The position numbers and the translations under genes were made by a program. DNA of 64,000 bases from Pedobacter mucosus. Lineage in GTDB: Bacteria; Bacteroidota; Bacteroidia; Sphingobacteriales; Sphingobacteriaceae. The notes beneath the pieces are model-generated. The model did not search any database and was not told the DNA's origin. It saw only the letters and a program-made list of their open reading frames with translations. Positions 55,209-63,929 of this stretch are shown piece after piece; the first letter of the stretch is position 1, and each line of letters opens with the position of its first letter. Where the stretch lies: positions 3,906,001 through 3,970,000 of the forward strand of contig NZ_CP087585.1 in the NCBI RefSeq assembly GCF_022200785.1. The letters are read 5' to 3'.

Positions 55209-57113
55209 TTATAAAATGTAACTAAATGTATAAATCAATAATGCGATGATACCGAATACCATCATAAATATATAGAAACCTACGTTTCCGCTTTGTAATA
55301 AACGAACGCCTTTACTTGCTTCGTTTGTACTCCATCCCAATCCATTTACAATTCCGTCGATAAATTTGGTATCCAAAGTCTTATAAAAGAATCGAGAGAA
55401 TGCATCTAAAGGTTTTGTGATGATAAAATCATAAACTTCATCCAGATAAAATTTATTATATGATAGTTTCGCCAGGGCAGAACGTGGAGCAGCATCAGCA
55501 ACTGGAATGTGCGAACCTTTCACATATCTTGTGTAAGCATAGATTAAAGCAATGATTGCAACAACAACCGATACGGCCATTAATGAAAACTCTGTGGTAT
55601 GACTTAATGCCAATTCATGTTGTGTAACGCCAGCACTCGATAACCAATGTGCTAACCATTCATTACCACCAAAAACATGAGGAATATTTATAATTCCACC
55701 TATAGCAGCTAAAACAGCCAAAATGATTAATGGAATAGTCATGGTTTTAGGCGACTCGTGAACATGACTTTCAGCATGATGTGTTCCTCTGTATTTTCCT
55801 GAGAAAGTAAGGAACATCATTCTAAACATATAAAATGCAGTTAGGAAAGCGGTTAAAACACCAACGCCCCAAAGAATTGGGCTGTACTGGAAAGCATTTG
55901 CTAGAATTTCGTCTTTTGAAAAGAAACCTGAAAATGGTGGCAAACCTGAAATCGCGATGGTACCAATCATCATGGTTAAAAATGTAATTGGAAGTTTTTT
56001 ACGCAAGCCGCCCATTTGGCGCATATCTTGTTCATGGTGCATGGCATGAATAACAGATCCCGCCCCTAAAAATAACAACGCTTTAAAGAATGCGTGGGTT
56101 AATACATGAAAAAATGATCCTGTATAAGCACCAACGCCCAAACCTAAAAACATATATCCCAATTGTGATACTGTTGAATAAGCTAGTACTTTCTTAATAT
56201 CTGTTTGAGTTAAAGCAATAATGGCAGCAATTAGGGCTGTTGATGCGCCAGTAATCGCGATGATATTTTGAGTAAGTGGCGCTAAATCAAATAAAACACT
56301 TGAACGGGCTATCATATAAATACCAGCCGTTACCATTGTTGCCGCGTGAATAAGTGCAGACACTGGTGTTGGTCCGGCCATTGCATCGGGCAACCAAGTA
56401 AATAATGGAAGCTGTGCAGATTTACCGCAGGCTCCAATAAATAGTAAAATAGTTATTAAAACAATTGTATTGTTTCCTGGAAGCATGTTAGCTGCCTGAG
56501 GAAAAATTTTTGAAAATTCTACACTTCCAAAGAAGTTAAACATTAAAAATACACCAAGCAAAAAGCCTAAATCGCCAATACGATTCATTACAAAAGCTTT
56601 TTTAGCGGCAGAAGCATAGGCTGTATTGGTATACCAAAATCCGATTAGTAAATAAGAACACAACCCAACACCTTCCCAACCAATAAACATGACGATGTAG
56701 TTCGAACCCAATACCAATAAAAGCATAAAGAAAATAAATAGATTTAGGTAACTAAAAAATTTACCAAATCCTTCATCTTCATGCATGTAACTAGTAGAAT
56801 ATAAATGGATAAGAAAACCTATACCCGTTATAATCAACATCATAATTGAGCTTAATGGATCAACTAAAAAAGATAGGGGAATATGTAACGTACCTGCACT
56901 AATCCAATCAAATAAAAATACTTCGTGAGATTTTTGTGTATCACCATGTAAACTAAAGAAAATAACTAAGCTGATGATGAAGGATGCCAAGATTACTCCG
57001 CTTCCGATAATGCCAACAAGTCCTTTAGATAAAGAATTTCTGCCTAATCCGTTAATTACAAACCCTAAAAAAGGAAGTAAAGGGACCAACCAAATCAATT
57101 GTTCTATTGTCAT
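55209..57113 (-). CDS. nuoL: NADH-quinone oxidoreductase subunit L
   Basis: This 634-residue largest antiporter-like subunit of complex I has 14 core helices plus the long C-terminal lateral helix region (about 560-634). Core motifs are FLVDPLSSIMMLIITGIGFL (about 62-81), KSAQLPLFTWLPDAMAGPTP (about 229-248), VSALIHAATMVTAGIYMIAR (about 249-268) and SGLPPFSGFFSKDEIL (about 391-406). It is 13 bases downstream of nuoK. Confidence 0.97.
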   Translation of the reverse strand: MTIEQLIWLVPLLPFLGFVINGLGRNSLSKGLVGIIGSGVILASFIISLVIFFSLHGDTQKSHEVFLFDWISAGTLHIPLSFLVDPLSSIMMLIITGIGFLIHLYSTSYMHEDEGFGKFFSYLNLFIFFMLLLVLGSNYIVMFIGWEGVGLCSYLLIGFWYTNTAYASAAKKAFVMNRIGDLGFLLGVFLMFNFFGSVEFSKIFPQAANMLPGNNTIVLITILLFIGACGKSAQLPLFTWLPDAMAGPTPVSALIHAATMVTAGIYMIARSSVLFDLAPLTQNIIAITGASTALIAAIIALTQTDIKKVLAYSTVSQLGYMFLGLGVGAYTGSFFHVLTHAFFKALLFLGAGSVIHAMHHEQDMRQMGGLRKKLPITFLTMMIGTIAISGLPPFSGFFSKDEILANAFQYSPILWGVGVLTAFLTAFYMFRMMFLTFSGKYRGTHHAESHVHESPKTMTIPLIILAVLAAIGGIINIPHVFGGNEWLAHWLSSAGVTQHELALSHTTEFSLMAVSVVVAIIALIYAYTRYVKGSHIPVADAAPRSALAKLSYNKFYLDEVYDFIITKPLDAFSRFFYKTLDTKFIDGIVNGLGWSTNEASKGVRLLQSGNVGFYIFMMVFGIIALLIYTFSYIL

Positions 57114-57126
57114 TCCTAATATATAT

Positions 57127-57456
57127 TTACCACTTAAGGCGATTTAAAACATTAATATCAATAGATTTCGTATTCCTGTAAACCATTACAATAATACTTA
57201 ATCCTACGGCTACCTCAGCCGCTGCAAGTGCCATGATAAAAAACACGAAAACTTGTCCGGATGGGTCATTACTATGTACTGAAAACGCAGTTAAAAGCAG
57301 ATTAACTGCATTTAGCATAAGCTCGACCGACATAAAAATCACGATTGCATTTCGACGGGTTAAAACTCCGATTACACCAATAGTGAAAATAATTGCACTT
57401 AAATAGATGTAGTGATTTAGCGGAACGCCTGCCATTTGTGTTGTAAAATTTTCCAT
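57127..57456 (-). CDS. nuoK: NADH-quinone oxidoreductase subunit K
   Basis: This 109-residue membrane subunit of complex I has three helices. The conserved Glu is in MSVELMLNAVNLLL (about 43-56), and FVFFIMALAAAEVAVGLSI (about 70-88) carries the second Glu. The start ATG overlaps the nuoJ stop by one base (TAATG). Confidence 0.96.
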   Translation of the reverse strand: MENFTTQMAGVPLNHYIYLSAIIFTIGVIGVLTRRNAIVIFMSVELMLNAVNLLLTAFSVHSNDPSGQVFVFFIMALAAAEVAVGLSIIVMVYRNTKSIDINVLNRLKW

Positions 57457-57959
57457 TATGCTTCTACCTCATCTCTTTTAGATAATAAAACTGCTCCTAC
57501 CATTGCTGCCAATAATAATAGAGATGATAATTCGAATGGCAGTAGAAAAGGTCCAAATAGCTCTTTACCCAAATTTTCTACCAAGCCTAATCCTGGATTT
57601 TTCAATACCAACGGACTTGTAATTGCTGTAGCTTTAAGTGATCCAATTAAAGTTACCACCAAACAACCGCCTGCAATTACACCAACAATTTTTATCAATG
57701 GAGATTTTGAAGGCTCCGTTTCGTTATTTAGGTTGAGTAACATCAGCACAAATAGAAACAAAACCATAATTGCTCCCATGTAAACAATAAAGTTTACTAC
57801 CGCTAAAAATTGTGCGTTTAATAGCACATAGTGAACGGTGAAAGTAAAGAAGGTTAATATTAAGTATAACACGCTGTGAATAGGATTTTTAGCAAAAATC
57901 ACCATCAGCGAAAAGATGATACTTAATGTGGCTACGAAATAGAATACTTGTGTACTCAT
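57456..57959 (-). CDS. nuoJ: NADH-quinone oxidoreductase subunit J
   Basis: This 167-residue membrane subunit of complex I has five helices. It shows FAKNPIHSVLYLILTFFTFT (about 22-41), FLAVVNFIVYMGAIMVLFLF (about 51-70) and the C-terminal LLLLAAMVGAVLLSKR. It is separated from nuoI by a 110-base gap that contains an interspersed palindrome. Confidence 0.95.
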   Translation of the reverse strand: MSTQVFYFVATLSIIFSLMVIFAKNPIHSVLYLILTFFTFTVHYVLLNAQFLAVVNFIVYMGAIMVLFLFVLMLLNLNNETEPSKSPLIKIVGVIAGGCLVVTLIGSLKATAITSPLVLKNPGLGLVENLGKELFGPFLLPFELSSLLLLAAMVGAVLLSKRDEVEA

Positions 57960-57990
57960 TAATTTAATTTTTAAAACTCCCTTTTATTGA

Positions 57991-58060
57991 GAGGAATGAA
58001 GCAATCTTATTAGTTTTATGTCTATCGCATTAGGATTGCTTCGTTCCTCGCAATGACGGT
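57991..58060. repeat. interspersed palindrome between nuoI and nuoJ
   Basis: Two 16-base arms, GAGGAATGAAGCAATC at 57991-58006 and its complement at 58034-58049, match at 15 positions. The right arm extends to 58060. On the minus strand, bases 58060-58034 match 60660-60686 at 26 of 27 positions, so the same repeat occurs twice in the nuo operon. Confidence 0.8.
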
Positions 58061-58069
58061 AATAATTAT

Positions 58070-58573
58070 TTATTTTTTCATCTCCAACGGAGCTTCAACT
58101 AGCTTATCTTTTCCGTAAATAAAATCTTTACGTAAATAATCCGCTGGTACAATTGGTCCGTCTAAGTATATAGCCTCTTTTGGACAAGCTTCTTCGCAAA
58201 GTCCACAAAAAATACAACGAAGCATATTAATTTCATATGTTGCTGCATATTTTTCCTCGCGATATAAATCTTTTTCTTCCGGTTTTCGTTCTGCCGCAAT
58301 CATCGTTATGGCTTCTGCAGGGCAAGATAATGCACATAAACCACAAGCAGTACAACGTTCTTTTCCATTTTCATCCCTTTTCAGTGAGTGCATTCCTCTA
58401 AAATTAGTAGAGAATTCGCGTTCCACTTCTGGATATCGAATGGTAGCCGGTTTTTTAAATAAATGACTAAAAGTAATTGCCATACCTGATGCTATTGCAG
58501 GCAGGTACATCCTTTCTAAAAAGGTTAATGGCTTTTGCTCTAGTACTTTTTTCTTGTTACTTAATGATTCCAT
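58070..58573 (-). CDS. nuoI: NADH-quinone oxidoreductase subunit I
   Basis: This 167-residue ferredoxin-like subunit of complex I carries two [4Fe-4S] clusters: CTACGLCALSCP (about 54-65) and CIFCGLCEEACP (about 100-111). It relays electrons toward quinone. It is 2 bases downstream of nuoH and upstream of the palindrome-bearing gap before nuoJ. Confidence 0.96.
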   Translation of the reverse strand: MESLSNKKKVLEQKPLTFLERMYLPAIASGMAITFSHLFKKPATIRYPEVEREFSTNFRGMHSLKRDENGKERCTACGLCALSCPAEAITMIAAERKPEEKDLYREEKYAATYEINMLRCIFCGLCEEACPKEAIYLDGPIVPADYLRKDFIYGKDKLVEAPLEMKK

Positions 58574-58575
58574 AA

Positions 58576-59613
58576 TTAAAACTTCTCAATAATCGCAATC
58601 ACAACTCCTGTTATTATAATATTGGCAATCGCTAAAGGTATCAAACCTTTCCAACCTAAATTCATTAATTGATCATAACGGAAACGAGGAATTGTCCAAC
58701 GTACCCACATAAACAAGAAGATGAAAAAGAATATTTTAGCAAATAAAATGGCTGTTCCAAACAATGGCGCCCAAGTTGGACCTAACCATATTGCCATTGA
58801 ATCCATACCTGGATAATTATAGCCTCCAAAATATAAGGTTGCCATTACTGCTGATGAAACAAACATATTTATGTATTCAGCAAATAAGTAAAAACCTAAT
58901 TTCATGGATGAATATTCTGTATGATAACCTCCAATAAGTTCCGTTTCACATTCTGGTAGATCAAAAGGTGCACGGTTAGTTTCTGCAAAAGAACAAATAA
59001 TGAAAATTAAAAAACCTAAAGGTTGATATAAAATATTCCATCTCCAACCATGTTGCTGATCAACAATTTCTTTTAAGCTTAGGGTATTTGTCATCAAAAG
59101 CAAAGCGATTATCGATAATCCCATAGCAATTTCGTAACTGATATTCTGCGATGCTGCACGGATTGCACTTAATAAAGAATATTTATTATTTGATGCCCAA
59201 CCACCAATCATTACCCCATACACTCCTAAAGATACAACCCCGAAAATGTATAAAACGCCAACATTGATGTCAGAAACCTGTAAAGGAATGATTCTGTCGC
59301 CAATCTTCATTGGGCTGCCCCAAGGAATAACGGCAGTACCAATACAAGCACAAAGTAAGGCTAAACCAGGACCGGCAATAAATAACCATTTACTAGATGT
59401 TGTCGGAATGATTTCTTCCTTCATAAACATCTTCAATCCATCTGCTAATGGCTGTAAAATACCAAACGGACCTGCTCTATCTGGACCTAAGCGATCCTGT
59501 AGAAATGCTGCCACTTTCCGTTCTGCATACGTAGAATACATGGCAATTACCAAACTGATACCGAAAATTACGGCAACCAGAATAAATTTTTCTAAAACGA
59601 AACCTATTTCCAT
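58576..59613 (-). CDS. nuoH: NADH-quinone oxidoreductase subunit H
   Basis: This 345-residue quinone-site membrane subunit of complex I has eight helices. Signatures are YAERKVAAFLQDRLGPDRAG (about 28-47), AETNRAPFDLPECETELIGG (about 211-230) and the C-terminal RWTIPRFRYDQLMNLGWKGL. The ATG overlaps the nuoG stop by one base. Confidence 0.97.
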   Translation of the reverse strand: MEIGFVLEKFILVAVIFGISLVIAMYSTYAERKVAAFLQDRLGPDRAGPFGILQPLADGLKMFMKEEIIPTTSSKWLFIAGPGLALLCACIGTAVIPWGSPMKIGDRIIPLQVSDINVGVLYIFGVVSLGVYGVMIGGWASNNKYSLLSAIRAASQNISYEIAMGLSIIALLLMTNTLSLKEIVDQQHGWRWNILYQPLGFLIFIICSFAETNRAPFDLPECETELIGGYHTEYSSMKLGFYLFAEYINMFVSSAVMATLYFGGYNYPGMDSMAIWLGPTWAPLFGTAILFAKIFFFIFLFMWVRWTIPRFRYDQLMNLGWKGLIPLAIANIIITGVVIAIIEKF

Positions 59614-60623
59614 TAGTATTTAACCGTTTTAAGTAATTCAATTTCATTCGCATCCTGCAGCGCTTGATTAGGCTGAATAACATGCAAAGGTTTCAATGTT
59701 TCGTAATGGTTGGATGCGATTACTGAAGTATCATCAATATGAGTTGGTTGTTCAATAACCCAATCTGCAGTTGCTTTCTTATCAAAACGACAAGTATTAC
59801 ATATAAATTCTACTACCTCTCCAAACTGATCTTTACGAGCCGTTACCCTTAAAACATCTGCTCCTTTATACCAAAGCGTTACTTTACCATTGCATTTTTC
59901 ATGATCGCAGTTGCGATGTGCATCAACCGGTTTTGTAAACCAAACCCGGTTTTTAAAACGGAAAGTTTTGTCTGTTAAAGCGCCTACCGGACAAACATCG
60001 ATTACATTTCCTGAGAAATCGTTTTCAACGGCTTGTTGGATATAAGTAGATATTTCTGAATGATCTCCACGGTTTAAAATACCATGAACACGTTTATTAG
60101 TAATTTGATCAGCAACAAAAACACAACGATAACATAGAATACAACGATTCATATGAAGTTGAATTTTATCGCCAATATCTATTCGTTCAAAAGTACGGCG
60201 CTCAAACTCATAACGCGTTTTTTGCAAACCATGCTCGTAACCTAAATTTTGAAGATCACATTCACCTGCCTGATCACAAACTGGACAATCTAAAGGATGA
60301 TTAATTAATAAAATTTCAACCACACCGGCACGTGCCTCTAACACTTCAGGAGATGTAATATTTAACACTTCCATACCATCCATTACCGTTGTACGGCAAG
60401 ATGCAACCAGTTTTGGCATTGGGCGAGGATCTTTTTCCGAACCTTTGCTCACCTTAACAATACAGGTACGGCATTTACCACCACTGCCTTGCAACTTAGA
60501 ATAATAGCACATTGCTGGCGGAACAATATCTCCTCCTATTTGCCTTGCAGCATTTAGAATGGTAGTTCCGTTCTCAACTTCTACCGTTATCCCATCTATC
60601 GTAACCTTAACTTTTTCACTCAT
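59613..60623 (-). CDS. nuoG: short NuoG-like subunit (2Fe-2S domain, no molybdopterin-like domain)
   Basis: This 336-residue protein corresponds to the N-terminal third of classical NuoG (about 900 residues). It has a [2Fe-2S] ferredoxin domain with the Cys of GGKCRTCIV (about 46-54), the His-Cys3 cluster HPLDCPVCDQAGEC (about 107-120), and the [4Fe-4S] set in NRCILCYRC (about 151-159) with the final Cys in CPVGALT. A later four-Cys set, NCDHEKC (about 231-237) and CNTC (about 269-272), may be a remnant of the N7 site. The long molybdopterin-oxidoreductase-like domain is absent, as in other Bacteroidota. I start at ATG 60623; the frame is open to 60677 but that part is repeat DNA. Confidence 0.92.
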   Translation of the reverse strand: MSEKVKVTIDGITVEVENGTTILNAARQIGGDIVPPAMCYYSKLQGSGGKCRTCIVKVSKGSEKDPRPMPKLVASCRTTVMDGMEVLNITSPEVLEARAGVVEILLINHPLDCPVCDQAGECDLQNLGYEHGLQKTRYEFERRTFERIDIGDKIQLHMNRCILCYRCVFVADQITNKRVHGILNRGDHSEISTYIQQAVENDFSGNVIDVCPVGALTDKTFRFKNRVWFTKPVDAHRNCDHEKCNGKVTLWYKGADVLRVTARKDQFGEVVEFICNTCRFDKKATADWVIEQPTHIDDTSVIASNHYETLKPLHVIQPNQALQDANEIELLKTVKY

Positions 60624-60659
60624 GGTTAATGATAATCTTTTTAATTTTTTTTGCTTCTT

Positions 60660-60686
60660 ACCGTCATTGCGAGGCACGAAGCAATC
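60660..60686. repeat. interspersed repeat between nuoF and nuoG
   Basis: This 27-base block begins ACCGTCATTGCGAGG and ends GAAGCAATC. It matches the minus strand of 58034-58060 at 26 positions. It lies in the 142-base gap between nuoF and nuoG. Confidence 0.8.
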
Positions 60687-60700
60687 TCTTTATTTTCCTC

Positions 60701-60757
60701 GGTCTGTGTCACCACAGACAGAAAAGTTTTACCAAATGATCTGTGAGGACACAGACC
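60701..60757. repeat. second inverted repeat between nuoF and nuoG
   Basis: Arms at 60701-60717 and 60741-60757 complement each other at 15 of 17 positions (perfect over the outer GGTCTGTGTC). The spacer is 23 bases. It can form a strong hairpin in the mRNA just after the nuoF stop. It lacks a T-run and is more likely a repeat or stability element than a terminator. Confidence 0.7.
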
Positions 60758-60765
60758 ATGAACAA

Positions 60766-62133
60766 TTATTTTTCTTCCGTTACCGGAGCTTTTTCAATCG
60801 GCACAGCATAATTTGCGATACCATAATTTTGTTGTTGACTTTTAATTGGCTCTTTAATGTGCCATTCAAATTCATCTCTGAAATGACGAATTGCACTTGC
60901 TACTGGCCAAGCTGCTGCATCACCTAATGGGCAGATTGTATTTCCTTCGATTTTGCGTTGGATATCCCATAGTAAATCAACATCTTCCATTTTACCGTGA
61001 CCATGTTCAATTTTATGCAGTACTTTTTCCATCCATCCAGTACCTTCACGGCATGGCGAACATTGTCCACAGCTTTCATGGTGATAAAAACGAGCAAAAT
61101 TCCAGGTATTTCTAACCATGCACTGATCTTCATCAAAAGCGATAAAACCACCTGAACCCATCATGGTTCCTGTAGCAAACCCACCCTCTGATAAAGATTC
61201 ATAACTCATTAAACGTGGCTCACCGTTTGCATATTTCAAAGTTAAATTAGCTGGCAAAACCGGAACAGATGAACCACCTGCAACAGTTGCCTTTAATCTT
61301 TTACCATTTGCAATACCACCACAATATTCATCAGAATAAATAAATTCTTCAACTGGTAAACCTAATTCTATTTCATAAACACCTGGTTTAACTAAATTTC
61401 CAGATGCTGATATTAATTTTGTACCGGTACTTCTGCCAATTCCGATTTTTGCGTATTCGTCGCCTCCATCATTAATAATCGGCACAACTGCTGCGATAGA
61501 TTCAACATTGTTTACTACCGTTGGGCAACCATATAAACCAGCGATTGCTGGGAAGGGCGGTTTAATTCTAGGATTACCTCTTTTACCTTCAAGTGATTCT
61601 AATAAAGCAGTTTCTTCACCACAAATATAAGCACCACCACCTGGCTGAACATATAATTCTAAATCATAACCTGTTCCTAAAATATTTTTCCCTAAAAATC
61701 CGGCAGCTTTCGCTTCGGCAATTGCTCTTTCTAAAATACGAATTTGCGGCATCATTTCGCCACGAACGTAGATATATGAAACTTTAGCGCCTAAAGCAAA
61801 ACTTGCCACAATCATTCCTTCAATTAAAGCATGAGGAATGTAAGTCATTAAATAACGATCTTTAAAAGTTCCCGGCTCAGATTCGTCAGCATTGCAAACT
61901 AAATAGCGTGCAACACCTTCTGGCTTAGCCAAAAAACTCCATTTCATTCCGGTAGGAAAACCTGCACCACCGCGGCCACGTAAGCCTGATTTCTTAACCT
62001 CTTCAACAATCTCTTCAGGTGTTAAAGTTTTAAGGGCTTTTTCTACAGCACGATACCCACCTTTTTGGCGATAGACTTCAAGCGTATTGATGCCTGGTAC
62101 GTTTATATGCTCAAGTAATAATTTGCGACCCAT
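60766..62133 (-). CDS. nuoF: NADH-quinone oxidoreductase subunit F
   Basis: This 455-residue NADH- and FMN-binding subunit of complex I has the nucleotide motif [16 protein letters not shown] (about 50-65), [11 protein letters not shown] (FMN region) and [16 protein letters not shown] (about 168-183). The [4Fe-4S] Cys set is [15 protein letters not shown] (about 354-368), with the fourth Cys in [11 protein letters not shown] (about 398-408). It is followed by the 142-base repeat-containing gap before nuoG. Confidence 0.97.
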   Translation of the reverse strand: MGRKLLLEHINVPGINTLEVYRQKGGYRAVEKALKTLTPEEIVEEVKKSGLRGRGGAGFPTGMKWSFLAKPEGVARYLVCNADESEPGTFKDRYLMTYIPHALIEGMIVASFALGAKVSYIYVRGEMMPQIRILERAIAEAKAAGFLGKNILGTGYDLELYVQPGGGAYICGEETALLESLEGKRGNPRIKPPFPAIAGLYGCPTVVNNVESIAAVVPIINDGGDEYAKIGIGRSTGTKLISASGNLVKPGVYEIELGLPVEEFIYSDEYCGGIANGKRLKATVAGGSSVPVLPANLTLKYANGEPRLMSYESLSEGGFATGTMMGSGGFIAFDEDQCMVRNTWNFARFYHHESCGQCSPCREGTGWMEKVLHKIEHGHGKMEDVDLLWDIQRKIEGNTICPLGDAAAWPVASAIRHFRDEFEWHIKEPIKSQQQNYGIANYAVPIEKAPVTEEK

Positions 62134-62140
62134 TTTTATA

Positions 62141-62208
62141 CCTCTAAATCCCCTGAAGGAGAATTTTCCCCTCGTTGTTAAACTCCCTCATTAAGAGGGC
62201 TGGGAGTT
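62141..62208. repeat. interspersed repeat with hairpin between nuoE and nuoF
   Basis: CTAAATCCCCTGAAGGAGAA at about 62144-62163 resembles the minus strand of about 24211-24236 near typA. It is followed by the hairpin AACTCCC (62181-62187) / GGGAGTT (62202-62208). These pieces are typical of interspersed repeats in this phylum. The repeat fills most of the 73-base gap. Confidence 0.6.
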
Positions 62209-62719
62209 ATTTATTTTTTAAATCTTCAATCAGTTTATCTACGCTAGCCTCAGTAAGGTTTTCGTAGAAAGTATATTCCGGGCTAATTTGTAACACCGGA
62301 CCAAAACCGCAGGCAGCTAAACATTCAACTCCTCTAAAGCTAAATAAACCGTCGGCAGTAACTTCGCCTTCTTTAACACCTAACTTATTTTCTAAGTGGA
62401 TTAATATTTTTTCTGCACCAACTAAACAACAAGGTCCAGTTCGGCAAACTTCCATTGCATATTTACCTTGAGGTTTTAGAAAGTACATGCTGTAAAAAGT
62501 TGCAACTTCAAAAACTTCAATGGGCTGGATTTTTAAGTATTCTGCAATTTTATCCATCGCTGAGGTACTTACCCATAAAAATTCTGCCTGTACCAAGTGC
62601 AATAATGGTAACAAAGCTGATTTACTTTTATCTGCAGGGTAGCGTGTAATCACGTCATCAAACTTGGCTAGCAATTCTGATGAGAACACTACAGGTGTTT
62701 GTTCTTCTACTTTAAGCAT
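62207..62719 (-). CDS. nuoE: NADH-quinone oxidoreductase subunit E
   Basis: This 170-residue thioredoxin-fold subunit of complex I binds a [2Fe-2S] cluster with Cys in VCRTGPCCLVG (about 91-101) and ECLAACGFGP (about 133-142). The N-terminal helical region with VQAEFLWVSTSAMDKIAEYL is normal. Its start overlaps the nuoD stop by 8 bases (ATGCTTAA). Confidence 0.96.
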   Translation of the reverse strand: MLKVEEQTPVVFSSELLAKFDDVITRYPADKSKSALLPLLHLVQAEFLWVSTSAMDKIAEYLKIQPIEVFEVATFYSMYFLKPQGKYAMEVCRTGPCCLVGAEKILIHLENKLGVKEGEVTADGLFSFRGVECLAACGFGPVLQISPEYTFYENLTEASVDKLIEDLKNK

Positions 62720-63926
62720 CTAATTCTCCTGCAATAATATTCATACTACTCATATTGATGATGGCATCGGATAATAACATACCTTCACTCATCGGAGCAA
62801 ACATTTGATAATTAACAAAGCTTGGTCTCCGAAAATGTAAACGGTAAGGTGTACGTCCGCCATCATTTATTAAATAAAAACCTAATTCACCATTTCCACC
62901 TTCAACAGCGTGATAAACTTCAGCTTTTGGAGCATCAATTTCACCCATCACAATTTTAAAATGATAGATTAAAGCTTCCATATTGTTATAAACTTCCGCT
63001 TTTGGAGGAAGATAGAATTCTGGAACATCAGCATGAAAAATACCTTTTGGCTCGGACTTTAATTTCTCCATTCCTTGCTCAATAATGCGCAAACTCTGCC
63101 ACATTTCTTCGTTACGGACCAAATATCTATCGTAAATATCACCACTTGTCCCTACCGGAACTTCAAAATCAAAATCTTGATAAGAAGCATATGGATCACT
63201 TACACGAACATCATAATCTACACCTGTTGCACGTAAAAGTGGACCAGTCCAACCATAATCCAAGGCAGTTTCTTTACTTACTTCTGCAATACCAGCAGTT
63301 CTATCAATAAAAATACGGTTACGACTTAAAAGGTTTTCAAATTCTTTAAGTGCAACCGGAAATTCCTTTAAAAATTTATTAATCTTCGCAAAAGCGATAT
63401 CATTAAAATCTCTTTCAAAACCACCAATACGTCCAATGTTCGTCGTTAAACGAGCACCACAAACCTCTTCAAAAATTTCATAAATATGTTCACGAAATTG
63501 AAAAAGATATAAAAACGTAGTAGTTGCACCGGTATCCTGACCTACAATAGTATTACATATAATATGATCGGAAATACGGGAAAGCTCCATGATGATTACA
63601 CGAAGGTAATCAACACGCTTTGGTAATTTAATATTCAACAGTTTTTCAACTGTCATATGCCATCCCATGTTATTAATGGGCGATGAGCAATAATTTAAGC
63701 GATCAGTTAATGGAGTGATTTGATAAAATGGACGATGCTCAGCAATCTTTTCGAAAGCACGATGTATATATCCAATTGTGGATACACCGCTAACAATACG
63801 TTCGCCATCTAATTGAAGAACATTTTGAAAAACGCCATGTGTTGCAGGGTGTGTTGGACCTAAATTTAAGGTTACCAGCTCACTCTGAGGATCATTATCT
63901 GTATATACCGGATGGTTATGATTCAT
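62712..63926 (-). CDS. nuoD: NADH-quinone oxidoreductase subunit D
   Basis: This 404-residue quinone-site subunit of complex I is related to NiFe-hydrogenase large subunits. It has NLGPTHPATHGVFQNVLQLD (about 21-40), GYIHRAFEKIAEHRPFYQ (about 52-69), the quinone-near DRLNYCSSPINNMGWHMTVE (about 75-94), and DVRVSDPYASYQDFDFEVPV. It lies 3 bases downstream of nuoC and overlaps nuoE by 8 bases. Confidence 0.97.
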   Translation of the reverse strand: MNHNHPVYTDNDPQSELVTLNLGPTHPATHGVFQNVLQLDGERIVSGVSTIGYIHRAFEKIAEHRPFYQITPLTDRLNYCSSPINNMGWHMTVEKLLNIKLPKRVDYLRVIIMELSRISDHIICNTIVGQDTGATTTFLYLFQFREHIYEIFEEVCGARLTTNIGRIGGFERDFNDIAFAKINKFLKEFPVALKEFENLLSRNRIFIDRTAGIAEVSKETALDYGWTGPLLRATGVDYDVRVSDPYASYQDFDFEVPVGTSGDIYDRYLVRNEEMWQSLRIIEQGMEKLKSEPKGIFHADVPEFYLPPKAEVYNNMEALIYHFKIVMGEIDAPKAEVYHAVEGGNGELGFYLINDGGRTPYRLHFRRPSFVNYQMFAPMSEGMLLSDAIINMSSMNIIAGELDA

Positions 63927-63929
63927 ATT

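Noticed and set aside
60624-60677. Upstream ATG for nuoG
   Set aside because: The extension is encoded by the interspersed repeat, and the ferredoxin domain begins right after the ATG at 60623.
60701-60757. Intrinsic terminator after nuoF
   Set aside because: The hairpin is strong but no T-run follows on the minus strand, and nuoG and later genes must still be transcribed.
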